A stretch of DNA of 34,900 nt from Deltaproteobacteria bacterium (GTDB lineage Bacteria; Desulfobacterota; Desulfobulbia; Desulfobulbales; SURF-16). The stretch spans positions 1-34,900 of the forward strand of contig JAOZOY010000028.1 of assembly GCA_029933005.1 (NCBI GenBank), read 5' to 3'. Within the stretch, counting starts at the first letter, position 1; the number at the start of each line of letters is the position of its first letter. The position numbers and the translations under genes are program-made. The notes beneath the pieces are model-generated. The model did not search any database, was not told the DNA's origin, and was given only the letters and a program-made list of their open reading frames with translations. Positions 17,317 to 27,120 of this stretch are shown in pieces.

Positions 17317-18198
17317 TTATCCTTTAAGGGCCTCGGCGCCACCGACAATATCCATCAAGTCGCCGGTAATAGCCGCCTGCCGGGCCTTATTGTAAATCGA
17401 TGTTAACTCATCGACGATATCAGAACATGCGTTTGTCGCATTATCCATGGCCGTCATTCGAGCTGCGTGCTCACTGGCACCGACTTCAAGCATGGAATGG
17501 TAAATCATGACATTCATGTATAGGGGCAGCAGAACACCCATTATTTCAGCAGGACTTGGCTCGTAAATATAATCTACACTACCGCCAGCTGATTCAGCGG
17601 CCTCTTCCCCCTCAACTTCAATGGGTTGAACAGGCAAGAGGGTTTGTACGGCAGGTTTCTGGATACCTATGGAAATAAAATGGCCATAGATGATTTTGAC
17701 CTCGTCAGCCTCACCGGCCAGAAAATTTGCGGCAATATCCTGGGCAATGGCCCGGGCATTAAACATTTGGAAATTGCCCATGATATCGTCATATTCCTTT
17801 CGAACGGTAGCTTTTTTCGCAAAATATCTCGCACCTTTCTTGCCGACACAGGTGAAAGTCACCTTTTTTCCCTCTGCCTCGTACTCAGCCTTCATCTTCT
17901 CGCCCATTATCATAATATTGGCGTTGAAGCTGCCGCAGAGACCACGGTCAGAGGTGATAACAACAATTTCAGCTGTCTTGACTTCACGCTTTTCCATTAA
18001 AGGAAAGGCGCTGGAATCCATATTCCCGGCCAGACTTCCCATGGCTTCATTGAACTTGGCAGTATAAGGACGAAACTGCTCCATCTTTTCCTGGGCGCCA
18101 CGGAGCTTAGCCGAGGCAACCATGTTCATGGCCTTGGTAATCTGGGAAGTCTTCTTTACACCTTCTATCTTGGTTTTAACTTCTTTTAGACTAGGCAT
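17317..18198 (-). CDS. atpG: F1Fo ATP synthase gamma subunit
   Basis: A 293-residue gamma subunit, the rotating central shaft. The long N-terminal helix has the conserved KTSQITKAMNMVASAKLR pattern near 16-33, the Rossmann-like middle has VITSDRGLCGSFN near 81-93, and the C-terminal helix has ARMTAMDNATNAC near 245-257. Gene order atpA-atpG-atpD is standard. The spacing to atpA is 21 bases and the ribosome site is weak. Confidence 0.96.
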   Translation of the reverse strand: MPSLKEVKTKIEGVKKTSQITKAMNMVASAKLRGAQEKMEQFRPYTAKFNEAMGSLAGNMDSSAFPLMEKREVKTAEIVVITSDRGLCGSFNANIMIMGEKMKAEYEAEGKKVTFTCVGKKGARYFAKKATVRKEYDDIMGNFQMFNARAIAQDIAANFLAGEADEVKIIYGHFISIGIQKPAVQTLLPVQPIEVEGEEAAESAGGSVDYIYEPSPAEIMGVLLPLYMNVMIYHSMLEVGASEHAARMTAMDNATNACSDIVDELTSIYNKARQAAITGDLMDIVGGAEALKG

Positions 18199-18219
18199 TT
18201 TTAAGCTCTATCCCTTTAA

Positions 18220-19743
18220 TTATTTGATACCCTTTGAAGCCTTGAAGGATTCGCCAAAGGCAGTAAAGACCTGTTTCATCTTCTCATCTAGAGCACTGTC
18301 GATTTCCTGTTTTTCTTCAAGAGTATCAAAGATGTCAGCATGATTAGATTCTATGTATGAATACATTTCCTTCTCATAATCAGCCAAAGTATCCAGAGGC
18401 AGAGTGTCAAGATAGCCCCTGGTGCCGGCATAGAGAATACAGATCTGTTTCGGCATGACCAGCGGGTTATACTGGGGTTGCTTGAGGATCTCAACAAGAC
18501 GAGCGCCACGAGTCAACTGTGCCTGGGTGGCGGCATCAAGATCGGAACCGAAACCGGCAAAGGCGGCCAGCTCACGATACTGGGCAAGATCGAGGCGCAG
18601 AGTACCTGCAACCTGTTTCATGGCTTTACACTGGGCAGCGCCACCAACCCTTGATACGGAAAGTCCAACATTAATAGCCGGACGAACACCGGCAAAGAAC
18701 AGATCCGGCTCCAAGTAAACCTGGCCATCGGTAATGGAAATAACGTTTGTCGGAATAAAGGCGGAAACGTCACCAGCCTGGGTTTCAATAATCGGCAGCG
18801 CTGTCAGAGAGCCGGCGCCAAGCTCGTCATTTACCTTGGAGGAACGCTCAAGAAGACGGGAATGGTTAAAGAAAATATCACCGGGGAAGGCCTCACGTCC
18901 TGGTGGACGACGAAGCAGCAGAGACAGCTCACGATAGGAGACGGCCTGTTTGGAAAGATCATCATAAATGATCAGGGCATGCTGGCCTCTGTCACGGAAA
19001 TACTCGCCCATGGCGCAGCCGGTAAATGCGGCAACATACTGCATCGGCGCTGGATCGGAGGCGCAGGCGGCGACAACCGTGGTATAATCCATGGCGTTAT
19101 TTTTACGCAGATTTTCAACAACCAGGGCTACGGTTGATTTTTTCTGACCGATGGCAACATAGATGCAATGAACATCCGTCTCGCGCTGGGCAATGATGGC
19201 GTCAACGCAGACAGCTGTTTTACCAATCTGGCGGTCACCAATAATCAACTCACGTTGGCCACGGCCAACAGGGGTCATGGCATCAATAGCCTTGCTGCCC
19301 GTATAGCAGGGCTCGTGAACACCCTTTCTGGCAATAACGCCTGGAGCAATAACTTCCATCCTTGCAGATTCTTTAGCATTAATGGCTCCCTGTCCGTCAA
19401 TAGGGGCGCCAACACCGTCAACAACGCGGCCTTCACACTCGGGGCCAACAGGAACCTGGGCAATCTTACCGGTTCGTTTAACGATATCGCCTTCTTTAAT
19501 TCCTGATACATTTCCAAGAATAGCACAACCAACATTGTCGGTTTCAAGGTTCAGAGCAAGACCCAGAATACCACCGGAAAACTCCAGGAGCTCCATGGCC
19601 ATGCAGTTTTCAACTCCATGGACACGTGCAATACCGTCACCTACGGAGATTACGGTTCCGGTTTCACTCAGATCAACTTTTGTTTCATAGTCCTTGATCT
19701 GTCCCTTGATAATTTGACTAATTTCTTCAGCTTTGATCTGCAT
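18220..19743 (-). CDS. atpA: F1Fo ATP synthase alpha subunit
   Basis: A 507-residue regulatory nucleotide-binding subunit. Walker A is GDRQIGKT (169-176), Walker B lies in [11 protein letters not shown], and the arginine-finger region [15 protein letters not shown] is near 370-385. Length and order are standard. The start has a GGGAG ribosome site and lies 3 bases after atpH. It forms the hexamer with beta. Confidence 0.97.
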   Translation of the reverse strand: MQIKAEEISQIIKGQIKDYETKVDLSETGTVISVGDGIARVHGVENCMAMELLEFSGGILGLALNLETDNVGCAILGNVSGIKEGDIVKRTGKIAQVPVGPECEGRVVDGVGAPIDGQGAINAKESARMEVIAPGVIARKGVHEPCYTGSKAIDAMTPVGRGQRELIIGDRQIGKTAVCVDAIIAQRETDVHCIYVAIGQKKSTVALVVENLRKNNAMDYTTVVAACASDPAPMQYVAAFTGCAMGEYFRDRGQHALIIYDDLSKQAVSYRELSLLLRRPPGREAFPGDIFFNHSRLLERSSKVNDELGAGSLTALPIIETQAGDVSAFIPTNVISITDGQVYLEPDLFFAGVRPAINVGLSVSRVGGAAQCKAMKQVAGTLRLDLAQYRELAAFAGFGSDLDAATQAQLTRGARLVEILKQPQYNPLVMPKQICILYAGTRGYLDTLPLDTLADYEKEMYSYIESNHADIFDTLEEKQEIDSALDEKMKQVFTAFGESFKASKGIK

Positions 19744-19746
19744 TGC

Positions 19747-20292
19747 TTATTCACTCCCTTTTATGGACTCTTTTAAACCGGCAAGCTGGGTCTTAATGCT
19801 GCCGTCAAACACGAGATCGCCGACCTTGGCGACCATTCCGCCAATAATGGCTTCATCAACCTCGGTGTTCAAGGTGACCTGCTTTCCTGTTATCTTTTCC
19901 AGTGTTTCCTTAACCTTTTCCTTCAAATCGTTATCAATTTCCGTTGCCGTTACGACCAGACCCTGACAGACGTTATGCTCTTCATCAACCATGGACTGAA
20001 AGGTCTCGGCGATATCCGGCAAAACATCCGCTCTTCTCTTCTGGGCCAGCAGATTCATAAAATTGGCCATAACACCGGTCAGGCCGGCTGATTTCACCAG
20101 CGCCGCCATGACATTTTCCCGGACATCCTGGGGATAAATAAAATTCGTCAACCCATCAAGCACTTCGGGTATTGTGGCGTACATCTTGGCAAATCCGTTC
20201 AAGGCATCGGTGTATTCGTCAAAGGCATTCTCTTCCTTGCCCACCGCGAATAATGCCTTGGCGTATCTTTTGGCTAAAATTGCATTTTTCAT
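19747..20292 (-). CDS. atpH: F1Fo ATP synthase delta subunit
   Basis: A 181-residue delta (OSCP) subunit that joins the peripheral stalk to the top of F1. The typical N-terminus (ILAKRYAKALFAV) and C-terminal pattern (EVDEAIIGGMVAKVGDLVFDGSIKTQL) are present. Its start overlaps the atpF stop by one base (TAATG), so it is translationally coupled. Confidence 0.95.
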   Translation of the reverse strand: MKNAILAKRYAKALFAVGKEENAFDEYTDALNGFAKMYATIPEVLDGLTNFIYPQDVRENVMAALVKSAGLTGVMANFMNLLAQKRRADVLPDIAETFQSMVDEEHNVCQGLVVTATEIDNDLKEKVKETLEKITGKQVTLNTEVDEAIIGGMVAKVGDLVFDGSIKTQLAGLKESIKGSE

Positions 20293-20909
20293 TATTTCAA
20301 GGCTCCCACTTTATCAAGGTAATTTTCTACAAGTTTCACCTGATCAGCATCCTGCAGGTTCTTTTTGATTATTTCTTCCGCCATGATTGCCGCTTTATCG
20401 GCAATCTCGTCCTTCAGCTCTTTTCTTGCCTCGGACAAGGCGTTTTGAACTGCATTCTCGGCCTGACGTTTAATATTCTCGGCAGCCTGATTCGCCTCTT
20501 CAATAATTCTTTTCTTTTCTACCTCACCCTGGGCAATGGCATTGTCGATCATCTTATCAAGTTGCGCATCCATGCCGGCGATTTTCGCTTCATATTCTTT
20601 GTATTCCCTCTCGGCTTCACTTTTCTCGGCCTCAAGGTTATCAAACTGTTCACGAATTCCTTCACGCCTGCCCCGCAGTCCATCAACAAGAGGCTTAGCC
20701 AGAAATTTGACCAGAATGATCATTAAGGCAGCAAAGTTCAGAGTTCTCCAGAGTAAATCCTTAAGCTTGGCCGGAGACAGACTATCGTGAACTTCATGAC
20801 CGCCGCCATGCTCTCCACCCGAGGCGTACAGCAACCCTGCCATTGACAGCACACTGATTACCGCAATGGTTGTTATACCGATTTTTTTCCATTTTCCCCT
20901 GCTGTTCAT
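20292..20909 (-). CDS. atpF: F1Fo ATP synthase b subunit
   Basis: About 205 residues from the preferred start at 20909 (an upstream in-frame ATG at 20954 lies inside the preceding gene). The preferred ATG has a GGAGGG ribosome site and follows the b' stop by a single base. The protein has an N-terminal hydrophobic segment (about 10-29), a histidine- and glycine-rich stretch (GGEHGGGHE), a second membrane helix (NFAALMIILVKFLA) and then a long charged coiled coil to the end. Two hydrophobic segments are more than the single anchor of E. coli b; the first may be a signal or extra anchor. It forms the peripheral stalk with b'. Confidence 0.93.
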   Translation of the reverse strand: MNSRGKWKKIGITTIAVISVLSMAGLLYASGGEHGGGHEVHDSLSPAKLKDLLWRTLNFAALMIILVKFLAKPLVDGLRGRREGIREQFDNLEAEKSEAEREYKEYEAKIAGMDAQLDKMIDNAIAQGEVEKKRIIEEANQAAENIKRQAENAVQNALSEARKELKDEIADKAAIMAEEIIKKNLQDADQVKLVENYLDKVGALK

Positions 20910-20910
20910 C

Positions 20911-21336
20911 TTAAACCGCCCTCCCAAGCACCTTACTTGCCATCTCATTAGCAAAACTATCCAACTGACCGCTCAGCTCTTTCCGGGCGGTTGCAAAATC
21001 AGATTTAACCTGGCTGAGCTGGCTGGACTTGGCAGAATCGGATTCACTGCGAATCTTGGCCAATGTCTCATTTCCAGCCGTCTGAGCCTCGTTGCGTGCA
21101 TCATCAAGCTTGGCCTTGGCTTTCTGGCCGACTTCAAGAAGTTTTTTATCAAACTCCTCGCCTCTCAGTTTGGCATTTTTACGATAATTTTCAGCCTCGC
21201 TTTCCAGATCAGCCAATTTCTTCTTGCGCTTCGCCAGAATCGCCAGCACCGGTTTATACAAAACCGCATTCAGAATCACGATCAGAAAAAGGATATTCAC
21301 GATCTGAATCAACATTGTGATATCTATATCAATCAT
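20911..21336 (-). CDS. atpF': F1Fo ATP synthase b' subunit
   Basis: A 141-residue b-type subunit: one N-terminal membrane helix (MLIQIVNILFLIVILNAVLY), then a conserved KPVLAILAKRKKK junction and a charged coiled coil. It is first in the operon, with a strong GAGGAGG ribosome site. Two different b-type subunits side by side imply a b/b' heterodimeric peripheral stalk, as in photosynthetic bacteria and many Desulfobacterota. The a and c subunit genes (atpB, atpE) are not upstream; alaS is there instead. Confidence 0.93.
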   Translation of the reverse strand: MIDIDITMLIQIVNILFLIVILNAVLYKPVLAILAKRKKKLADLESEAENYRKNAKLRGEEFDKKLLEVGQKAKAKLDDARNEAQTAGNETLAKIRSESDSAKSSQLSQVKSDFATARKELSGQLDSFANEMASKVLGRAV

Positions 21337-21410
21337 CTACGCCTCCTCGTTTTGCTGCGTTTACTGGTAGAGACAGGAAAAATGAATGTCCCCTCATAAA
21401 ATTATGGCGA

Positions 21411-21439
21411 TTTCTACTACATTCCTATGGGCCTGTCAA
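21411..21439 (-). promoter_or_regulatory. Candidate atp operon promoter
   Basis: On the minus strand a perfect TTGACA (21434-21439) is followed after 17 bases by TAGAAA (21411-21416, four of six). The start would be near 21404, about 68 bases before the atpF' ATG. Confidence 0.5.
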
Positions 21440-21491
21440 CTTTTTTTCTAGATAATAAGGCCTAGAAATTTGTTGTTTTCCTTACGTCTTA

Positions 21492-24146
21492 CTATCGACC
21501 TATTTTAAGTTGCGCCGCAACAATGGTGGCAACCGCTTCCAAGGCCGCCGGAAGTTTATCAACCATAACGCCGCCGGCCTGGGCCATATCCGGCCGGCCG
21601 CCGCCGCCGCCACCTACCATGACAGCTACTTCCTTGATTATTTTACCGGCCTGGAGCCTTTTCGTCAGATCCTTGCTGACAATGGCCAGGAGCGAAACCT
21701 TATCGTTCAAAACCCCGCCCAGCACAGCAACGCCCGAGCCCAGCTTATCCCGCACCCGGTCACCAACCTCGCGCATGGTTTTTGAAGAATCAAGTGTTAT
21801 CCGGCCGGCGACGACCTTTATATCCTCCACCATTTTGCCGCGGTTGATCATCTCATCCAGGCTTACAAGCGACAATCTGGCATTCAACAAACTGATTTCC
21901 TTTTCCATCTCCTTCTGCCTGGCCTGGAGATGTTTGATCCGATCCACAGTTTCAGCAGGAGTTGAGCGGAGTAGTTCGGCAACATCGGCAAGAACCGCGT
22001 CCTCTTTCTGAAACAGCTCCAGAGCCCCCGCTCCCGTTACTGCCTCAATCCTGCGGATACCGGCGGCAATCCCGGTTTCCGTCGTAATCTTCATCAGACC
22101 GATTTCACCGGAGGCCGTAACATGGGTGCCGCCGCAGAGTTCCCTGCTGAACCCGGCAAGACTTACCATGCGCACCGTCTCACCATATTTTTCACCGAAC
22201 AGGGCCGTGGCTCCGGCTTGAATCGCCTCATCACGGCCAAGAAGCGCGGTTTGTACCGGGCTGTTCATCCGTATCTCTTCATTGACCCTCTTTTCCACCG
22301 CCCTGATCTCTTTGATTGTCAATGGAGAAAAATGGGTAAAGTCAAAACGCAGCCGGTCCGGAGTCACCAGGGAACCCGATTGCTTGACATGATCACCAAG
22401 CACTTCTTTCAGGGCGGCCTGGAGAAGATGAGTGGCAGTATGATTTGCGGCGATCCGTCGCCGTCTGTTCTCGCCAACCTTCAACTTCACCTCCGCGCCT
22501 CGGGCCAGCCGGCCCTCGACAACTTCGGCCTGATGCAGAATCAAACCGTTGCCGATGGAAACCGTATCAAGCACCCGGGCCTGTCCGCCTGACACAACAA
22601 TCTCGCCCTGATCACCCACCTGACCGCCTGACTCTGCGTAAAACGGTGTCTCTCCACAAATAATGGAAACCCTGTCGCCCTCTGCGGCCTCGGTTACCAG
22701 CTCACCGGTCTGGTTCAGAATTTCTTTTATCGTCGATGAAGCCTGCCACCTTTCGTAGCCGACAAAATCGGTTTTTTCTTCCCTGGCAAGCAACTCCTGC
22801 ATACCCTTTGTCTTTTCCGCAAGACCGCTCCCCTTCCATGATTTTCGGGATTGTTCCCGCTGCTCCGCCATGGCGCGGTTGAAACCGTCTTCATCGATCT
22901 CCAGATTGGAATCCAGACCGATATCACGGACAATGTCCACTGGAAAACCGTAGGTATCATAGAGTTTGAAAATAAATTCACCGCCGATGACTGCCTCTCC
23001 GGCGGTCTTCATGCGATCGATTTCCTCCTCCAACAAGGCCAATCCGTGATCAAGGGTCTCAAGGAAACGCTCCTCCTCATGGTGTACAACCTTAACCAGA
23101 AGTTCCCCGGCATCAAGAAGATGGGGATAGGCCTGAGCCATTTCAGCAATCACCTCCGCCGTGACAGCAGACATAAAAGGCTTTGTCAGTCCGAGAAAAC
23201 GACCAAAACGAATAGCGCGCCGCATGATGCGCCGCAACACGTATCCCCGGCCCTCATTGGAAGGAAGGATGCCATCGGCGACGAGAAAGGTGGTGGCCCG
23301 ACTGTGGTCGGCAATAACCTTCATGGCCGTATCACGGCGGGAATCCTCTCTGTATGATATCTTGCTGATTTCAGCAATCTTATTGATCAGACCGGTAAAG
23401 AGATCGGAATCATAATTACTGTGTACTCCCTGAACCACGGCGGCAATGCGCTCAAGTCCCATACCGGTGTCAATGCTTGGCCTGGGCAGGGGCGTCAGTT
23501 TGCCGTCCTCACTGCGCTCAAACTGCATAAAAACCAGATTCCAGAGTTCAAGATAGCGGTCACAGTCACAGCCGACCTTGCAGTCAGCCCGGCCGCAACC
23601 CACCTCCGGGCCCTGGTCAATATGGATCTCGGAACAGGGTCCGCAGGGACCGGTATCACCCATGGCCCAGAAGTTTTCCTTTTCACCGAGTCGGACAATA
23701 TGACCTTCAGGAACATCCTCTATCTTTTCCCAGATCCCATAGGCCTCGTCATCATCCTCAAAAACCGAAATCCACATCTTTTCCGTGGGCAGACCAATGA
23801 CCTTGGTGAGGAACTCCCAGCCATAATGAATGGCGTCTTCCTTGAAATAATCGCCAAAAGAAAAATTCCCCAGCATCTCAAAAAAAGTATGATGCCGGGC
23901 CGTATAGCCGACATTTTCCAGATCATTATGCTTACCACCGGCCCGCACGCAGCGCTGGGAGGTTGCGGCCCGGACATAATCCCGCTTTTCCTCACCGGTA
24001 AAAACCCGTTTGAACTGCACCATGCCGGCATTAGTGAAGAGTAATGTCGGATCATCCTTGGGTACCAGGGCGGAACTTTCCACCACTGTGTGACCCCTGT
24101 CGGCAAAATAGTCGAGGAACTTTTTTCGTATCTCTTTTCCAGTCAT
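21492..24146 (-). CDS. alaS: Alanyl-tRNA synthetase
   Basis: An 884-residue class II synthetase of standard length. The aminoacylation domain is N-terminal (RKKFLDYFADRGH, then LLFTNAGMVQFK). The editing domain has the zinc pattern HTATH near 564-568 and CGGTH near 670. The C-terminal domain contains the glycine-rich GGGGGGRPDMAQAGG segment near 850. It charges tRNA-Ala and clears mischarged serine and glycine. The start gives the family N-terminus but no ribosome site is visible before it. recA lies 146 bases upstream, and the recX gene often found between them is absent. Confidence 0.97.
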   Translation of the reverse strand: MTGKEIRKKFLDYFADRGHTVVESSALVPKDDPTLLFTNAGMVQFKRVFTGEEKRDYVRAATSQRCVRAGGKHNDLENVGYTARHHTFFEMLGNFSFGDYFKEDAIHYGWEFLTKVIGLPTEKMWISVFEDDDEAYGIWEKIEDVPEGHIVRLGEKENFWAMGDTGPCGPCSEIHIDQGPEVGCGRADCKVGCDCDRYLELWNLVFMQFERSEDGKLTPLPRPSIDTGMGLERIAAVVQGVHSNYDSDLFTGLINKIAEISKISYREDSRRDTAMKVIADHSRATTFLVADGILPSNEGRGYVLRRIMRRAIRFGRFLGLTKPFMSAVTAEVIAEMAQAYPHLLDAGELLVKVVHHEEERFLETLDHGLALLEEEIDRMKTAGEAVIGGEFIFKLYDTYGFPVDIVRDIGLDSNLEIDEDGFNRAMAEQREQSRKSWKGSGLAEKTKGMQELLAREEKTDFVGYERWQASSTIKEILNQTGELVTEAAEGDRVSIICGETPFYAESGGQVGDQGEIVVSGGQARVLDTVSIGNGLILHQAEVVEGRLARGAEVKLKVGENRRRRIAANHTATHLLQAALKEVLGDHVKQSGSLVTPDRLRFDFTHFSPLTIKEIRAVEKRVNEEIRMNSPVQTALLGRDEAIQAGATALFGEKYGETVRMVSLAGFSRELCGGTHVTASGEIGLMKITTETGIAAGIRRIEAVTGAGALELFQKEDAVLADVAELLRSTPAETVDRIKHLQARQKEMEKEISLLNARLSLVSLDEMINRGKMVEDIKVVAGRITLDSSKTMREVGDRVRDKLGSGVAVLGGVLNDKVSLLAIVSKDLTKRLQAGKIIKEVAVMVGGGGGGRPDMAQAGGVMVDKLPAALEAVATIVAAQLKIGR

Positions 24147-24292
24147 GATTATTTAGGATATTGAATTTGGGATTGGGGATTTAGGATTGCGGAATGCTGA
24201 ATTCGGAATTTGGCTGAAAGTTCTCGATCCAGCATAGGCTCGAAATGATTTATACTTACGATCAGTTTTTAAGGCCAAAATCCAAAATTTTA

Positions 24293-25336
24293 TTATTCTG
24301 ATTTGACTTCCGCCTCTTCCTCTTTCTCTTCGCCGGAATCAACCGGCAGACCAAAACCGAGCCGCACCTTGCGCTCAATGTCAACGGTCATCTCAGGATG
24401 CTCCTTGAGAAACTCCTTTGCATTCTCGCGACCCTGGCCGATCCGTTCACCCTCGTAGGAGTACCAGGCTCCGCTTTTATCCACGATGTCCTGGCCCACA
24501 GCCAGATCCAGGGTATCTCCGACTTTAGAAATCCCTTCGCCGTAAACAATATCAAACTCGGCGATTTTAAAAGGAGGAGCCACTTTGTTTTTGACAATCT
24601 TCACCTTTGTCCTGTTGCCGATGACCTCCTGGCCATCCTTGATCGGTGTCTGCCTGCGGATATCAAAACGCATGGAAGAATAAAATTTCAGAGCATTACC
24701 GCCAGTGGTGGTCTCGGGATTTCCGAACATGACGCCGATCTTCATTCTAATCTGGTTGATAAAAATGAGGGAGGTATTGGTCCTTTTCAGGATACCGGTC
24801 AATTTCCGCATGGCCTGGGACATCAACCTGGCCTGTAGGCCCATGTGGGAATCGCCGATATTGCCGTCAATCTCCGCCTTTGGCACCAGGGCAGCCACCG
24901 AGTCAATGACAATCACGTCCACAGCACTGCTCCGGATCAGGATCTCGGTAATCTCCAAGGCCTGCTCACCATAATCGGGCTGGGAAACCAGCAGATCATC
25001 CACGTTAACCCCGAGCCTGGATGCGTAAGCCAAATCCAGAGCATGCTCGGCATCAATAAAGGCGGCAACACCGTTTAGTTTCTGGGCTTCAGCGATGACA
25101 TGCAGGGCCAGGGTGGTCTTGCCCGAAGATTCCGGGCCATAGATTTCCGTTACCCGCCCCCTGGGGAAACCGCCCACTCCTGTGGCAATGTCAAGACTCA
25201 GGGCGCCGGTAGGAATGACCGGAATAGCCTGAACCTCATCGGTGCCAAGGCGCATGATCGAACCTTTACCAAACTGCTTCTGAATTTGAAATATTGCCGA
25301 ATCCAGTGTTTTCGTTTTTCCCTCGGCGATGGCCAT
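24293..25336 (-). CDS. recA: RecA recombinase
   Basis: A 347-residue RecA. Walker A is GPESSGKTT (67-75). Walker B is [12 protein letters not shown] (about 138-149). Loop L1 carries [14 protein letters not shown], and loop L2 lies around [18 protein letters not shown]. The C-terminus is the usual acidic tail (EEKEEEAE). An AGGAGA ribosome site precedes the ATG. RecA forms filaments on single-stranded DNA, drives strand exchange and triggers LexA and UmuD self-cleavage, linking it to umuDC in this window. A modest promoter (TAGACG-17-TATAAA, 25361-25389) lies upstream; no clear SOS box was seen. Confidence 0.98.
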   Translation of the reverse strand: MAIAEGKTKTLDSAIFQIQKQFGKGSIMRLGTDEVQAIPVIPTGALSLDIATGVGGFPRGRVTEIYGPESSGKTTLALHVIAEAQKLNGVAAFIDAEHALDLAYASRLGVNVDDLLVSQPDYGEQALEITEILIRSSAVDVIVIDSVAALVPKAEIDGNIGDSHMGLQARLMSQAMRKLTGILKRTNTSLIFINQIRMKIGVMFGNPETTTGGNALKFYSSMRFDIRRQTPIKDGQEVIGNRTKVKIVKNKVAPPFKIAEFDIVYGEGISKVGDTLDLAVGQDIVDKSGAWYSYEGERIGQGRENAKEFLKEHPEMTVDIERKVRLGFGLPVDSGEEKEEEAEVKSE

Positions 25337-25360
25337 ATTACTGTCTCCTGTTTGAACTGA

Positions 25361-25389
25361 TTTATATTATTTTTTGTGTAAAACGTCTA
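25361..25389 (-). promoter_or_regulatory. Candidate recA promoter
   Basis: On the minus strand TAGACG (25384-25389) and TATAAA (25361-25366) are separated by 17 bases. The -10 is five of six and the -35 is four of six. It sits 24 bases upstream of the recA ATG. Confidence 0.35.
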
Positions 25390-25399
25390 TTCAGGCCGA

Positions 25400-25469
25400 C
25401 AGGCTGTAGGTAAAATGAACTCGTTACCTCGTAGGCTTCGAAAACTAATAGCCTTTAGCCTACAGCCTG
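25400..25469. repeat. Inverted repeat, 11-bp perfect arms
   Basis: CAGGCTGTAGG (25400-25410) and CCTACAGCCTG (25459-25469) are perfect reverse complements separated by 48 bases. The element lies between recA and the longer hairpin repeat. Confidence 0.5.
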
Positions 25470-25481
25470 ATCACCTGATTA

Positions 25482-25694
25482 GTGAAACCGTTCACCGGGG
25501 TCTACAAAATTACGAAAACCACGATCTGTAATCGTTTACCAGTGCCACAGATTCGGAGTCTCGTTCCTCGCTTACCGGTTCATTCGGAGTCTGCGCTTAC
25601 CTGATTTTGGCAGACACCGCTTCGCTGTTATAGCCCCTCTATACGACAAGGCTCAGGTAAGCGAAGACTCCGTGAGCTGCTGGTGAACGATTAC
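25482..25694. repeat. Long copy of a dispersed hairpin repeat family
   Basis: An element of about 213 bases with CGTTCACC at both ends in inverted orientation (25489-25496 and complement 25682-25689). The inner arms at 25585-25604 and 25653-25672 pair at 19 of 20 positions (core GTCTKCGCTTACCTGA). A third arm-like block lies at 25551-25580. Related copies are at 31650-31765 and 7359-7436, with a partial copy at 1-25. It fills most of the 423-base gap between recA and cinA. No open frame or transposase is inside. Confidence 0.7.
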
Positions 25695-25759
25695 AAATAA
25701 GTTATTGCAAAACAAAAAATAATACCCGATCTTCTCATTTCTTCCCATGATTAAATGAA

Positions 25760-27007
25760 TCAATCCGACGGCAGCTCCAGCTTAAGCAGATAACGCCGAA
25801 CCAGATCAAGGCCGGTCATGGCCGCCCTGGTTTGGATCATGACCCGTTTGCCGTGGAAATGAAAAAGAAAATCAAACGAGTCCTCACCAGCTGCCAGCCC
25901 AAAACAGACCGTACCCACCGGCTTTTCTTCCGTCCCTCCAGTGGGACCGGCAATACCGGTCACCGAAATACCGATATCACTGCCCGTGGCCTCGCAGATA
26001 CCCAGGGCCATCTCCCGAGCCGTCTGCCGGCTCACAGCGCCATGCTTAACCAGAGTTTGTCTGTTCACCGACAGCAGTTTTTCCTTTAAATCGTTGGAAT
26101 AGGCCACCACTCCGCCGAAAAAATAGTTGGAACTGCCCGGAATGGTAGTGATCCGGTGCGCCATCAAACCGCCGGAGCAGGATTCAGCCACGCTGATTGT
26201 CAGCTTGCGGGCATGGAGAATCTGGCCGACAACCCCTTCCAGGCAGGCGTCATCTTCGCCATAAAGAAAGTCTCCCATGGTCTCTTCAATGACCCTTTCT
26301 ATCTGCTGAAACAATTTCTCTGTTTCGGTATGGCTTTCGCCCCGTACAGTGAGACTCACATGCACTTCGGTAGAAAGTGGATAGTAACCGATGCGGACCT
26401 GGCTGTGGCTGTTTTCAACCGACTCCAGTCTCTTGTTAATTTCCATTTCGGAAAGACCGAAAACTTTATAAACCTTCTGCCGGACCAGACTGGTCTTACC
26501 GCCTTTCCAGGTCGCAAGGCGGGGAATCACCCGATCAAGCATCAATTCCCGCATCTGGTTGGGAACACCTGGGAGGAAAAAAATCGGCTTATCATTATAA
26601 ATGAGCAGATAGCCTGCCATCCTCTCACCAGGCTTTAAAATCTCTGCCCCCGAAGGCAGCCAGGCCAGCTTTTCCAGAGAAGGCATACTGGCAAATCGCC
26701 TGGATTTTTTGATCTTATCAAAAATCTCGGGATACAGAGTAGTCGGCCGATCCAGGGCCTGGGCCACTGCCTCATTGGTCAAATCATCACTGGTAGAACC
26801 CAGGCCGCCGGTGACCACGACAAAATCAGCCCGGTCAATGCTGTCCTTGATGGAAGAACCAATTATTTCCGGTTCATCGCCAATGGTGAACATGGCGGAA
26901 ACCTCATGGCCGGCCCCAAAAAGATGGCTGGCGGCAAAATAACTGGTTGAGTTCAGAATCCGTCCCGAGGTCAACTCGTCGCCAATGGAGATAATTTCAC
27001 CGATCAT
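25760..27007 (-). CDS. cinA: CinA-family protein with NMN deamidase domain
   Basis: A 415-residue two-domain protein. The N-terminal molybdopterin-binding-like (COG1058) domain has ISIGDELTSGRI near 7-18 and VVVTGGLGSTSDDLT near 63-77. The C-terminal PncC-type domain has SVAESCSGGLMAHRITTIPG near 275-294 and VTGIAGPTGGT near 355-365. In the family, the C-terminal domain converts nicotinamide mononucleotide to nicotinic acid mononucleotide and the N-terminal domain hydrolyses ADP-ribose. Both are complete here. cinA upstream of recA is a common bacterial arrangement. The 423-base gap with repeats suggests separate transcription here. A GA-rich ribosome site precedes the ATG. Confidence 0.94.
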   Translation of the reverse strand: MIGEIISIGDELTSGRILNSTSYFAASHLFGAGHEVSAMFTIGDEPEIIGSSIKDSIDRADFVVVTGGLGSTSDDLTNEAVAQALDRPTTLYPEIFDKIKKSRRFASMPSLEKLAWLPSGAEILKPGERMAGYLLIYNDKPIFFLPGVPNQMRELMLDRVIPRLATWKGGKTSLVRQKVYKVFGLSEMEINKRLESVENSHSQVRIGYYPLSTEVHVSLTVRGESHTETEKLFQQIERVIEETMGDFLYGEDDACLEGVVGQILHARKLTISVAESCSGGLMAHRITTIPGSSNYFFGGVVAYSNDLKEKLLSVNRQTLVKHGAVSRQTAREMALGICEATGSDIGISVTGIAGPTGGTEEKPVGTVCFGLAAGEDSFDFLFHFHGKRVMIQTRAAMTGLDLVRRYLLKLELPSD

Positions 27008-27120
27008 GTCTCTCTCTTTATTCAGAAGTCAGAAACCAGAGGACAGAGAACAGAAAACGAATGTCGCTATCAGATATTCTCTCCGGTATATTCCGCTGAT
27101 TTCATTGTTTGTTATGCCCG

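Noticed and set aside
20910-20954. 15-residue N-terminal extension of atpF
   Set aside because: It lies within the b' coding region; the ATG at 20909 has its own ribosome site.
21446-21472. TTTCTAG/CTAGAAA inverted repeat downstream of alaS as a terminator
   Set aside because: The stem is short and AT-rich, and on the minus strand it is followed by A, not T.
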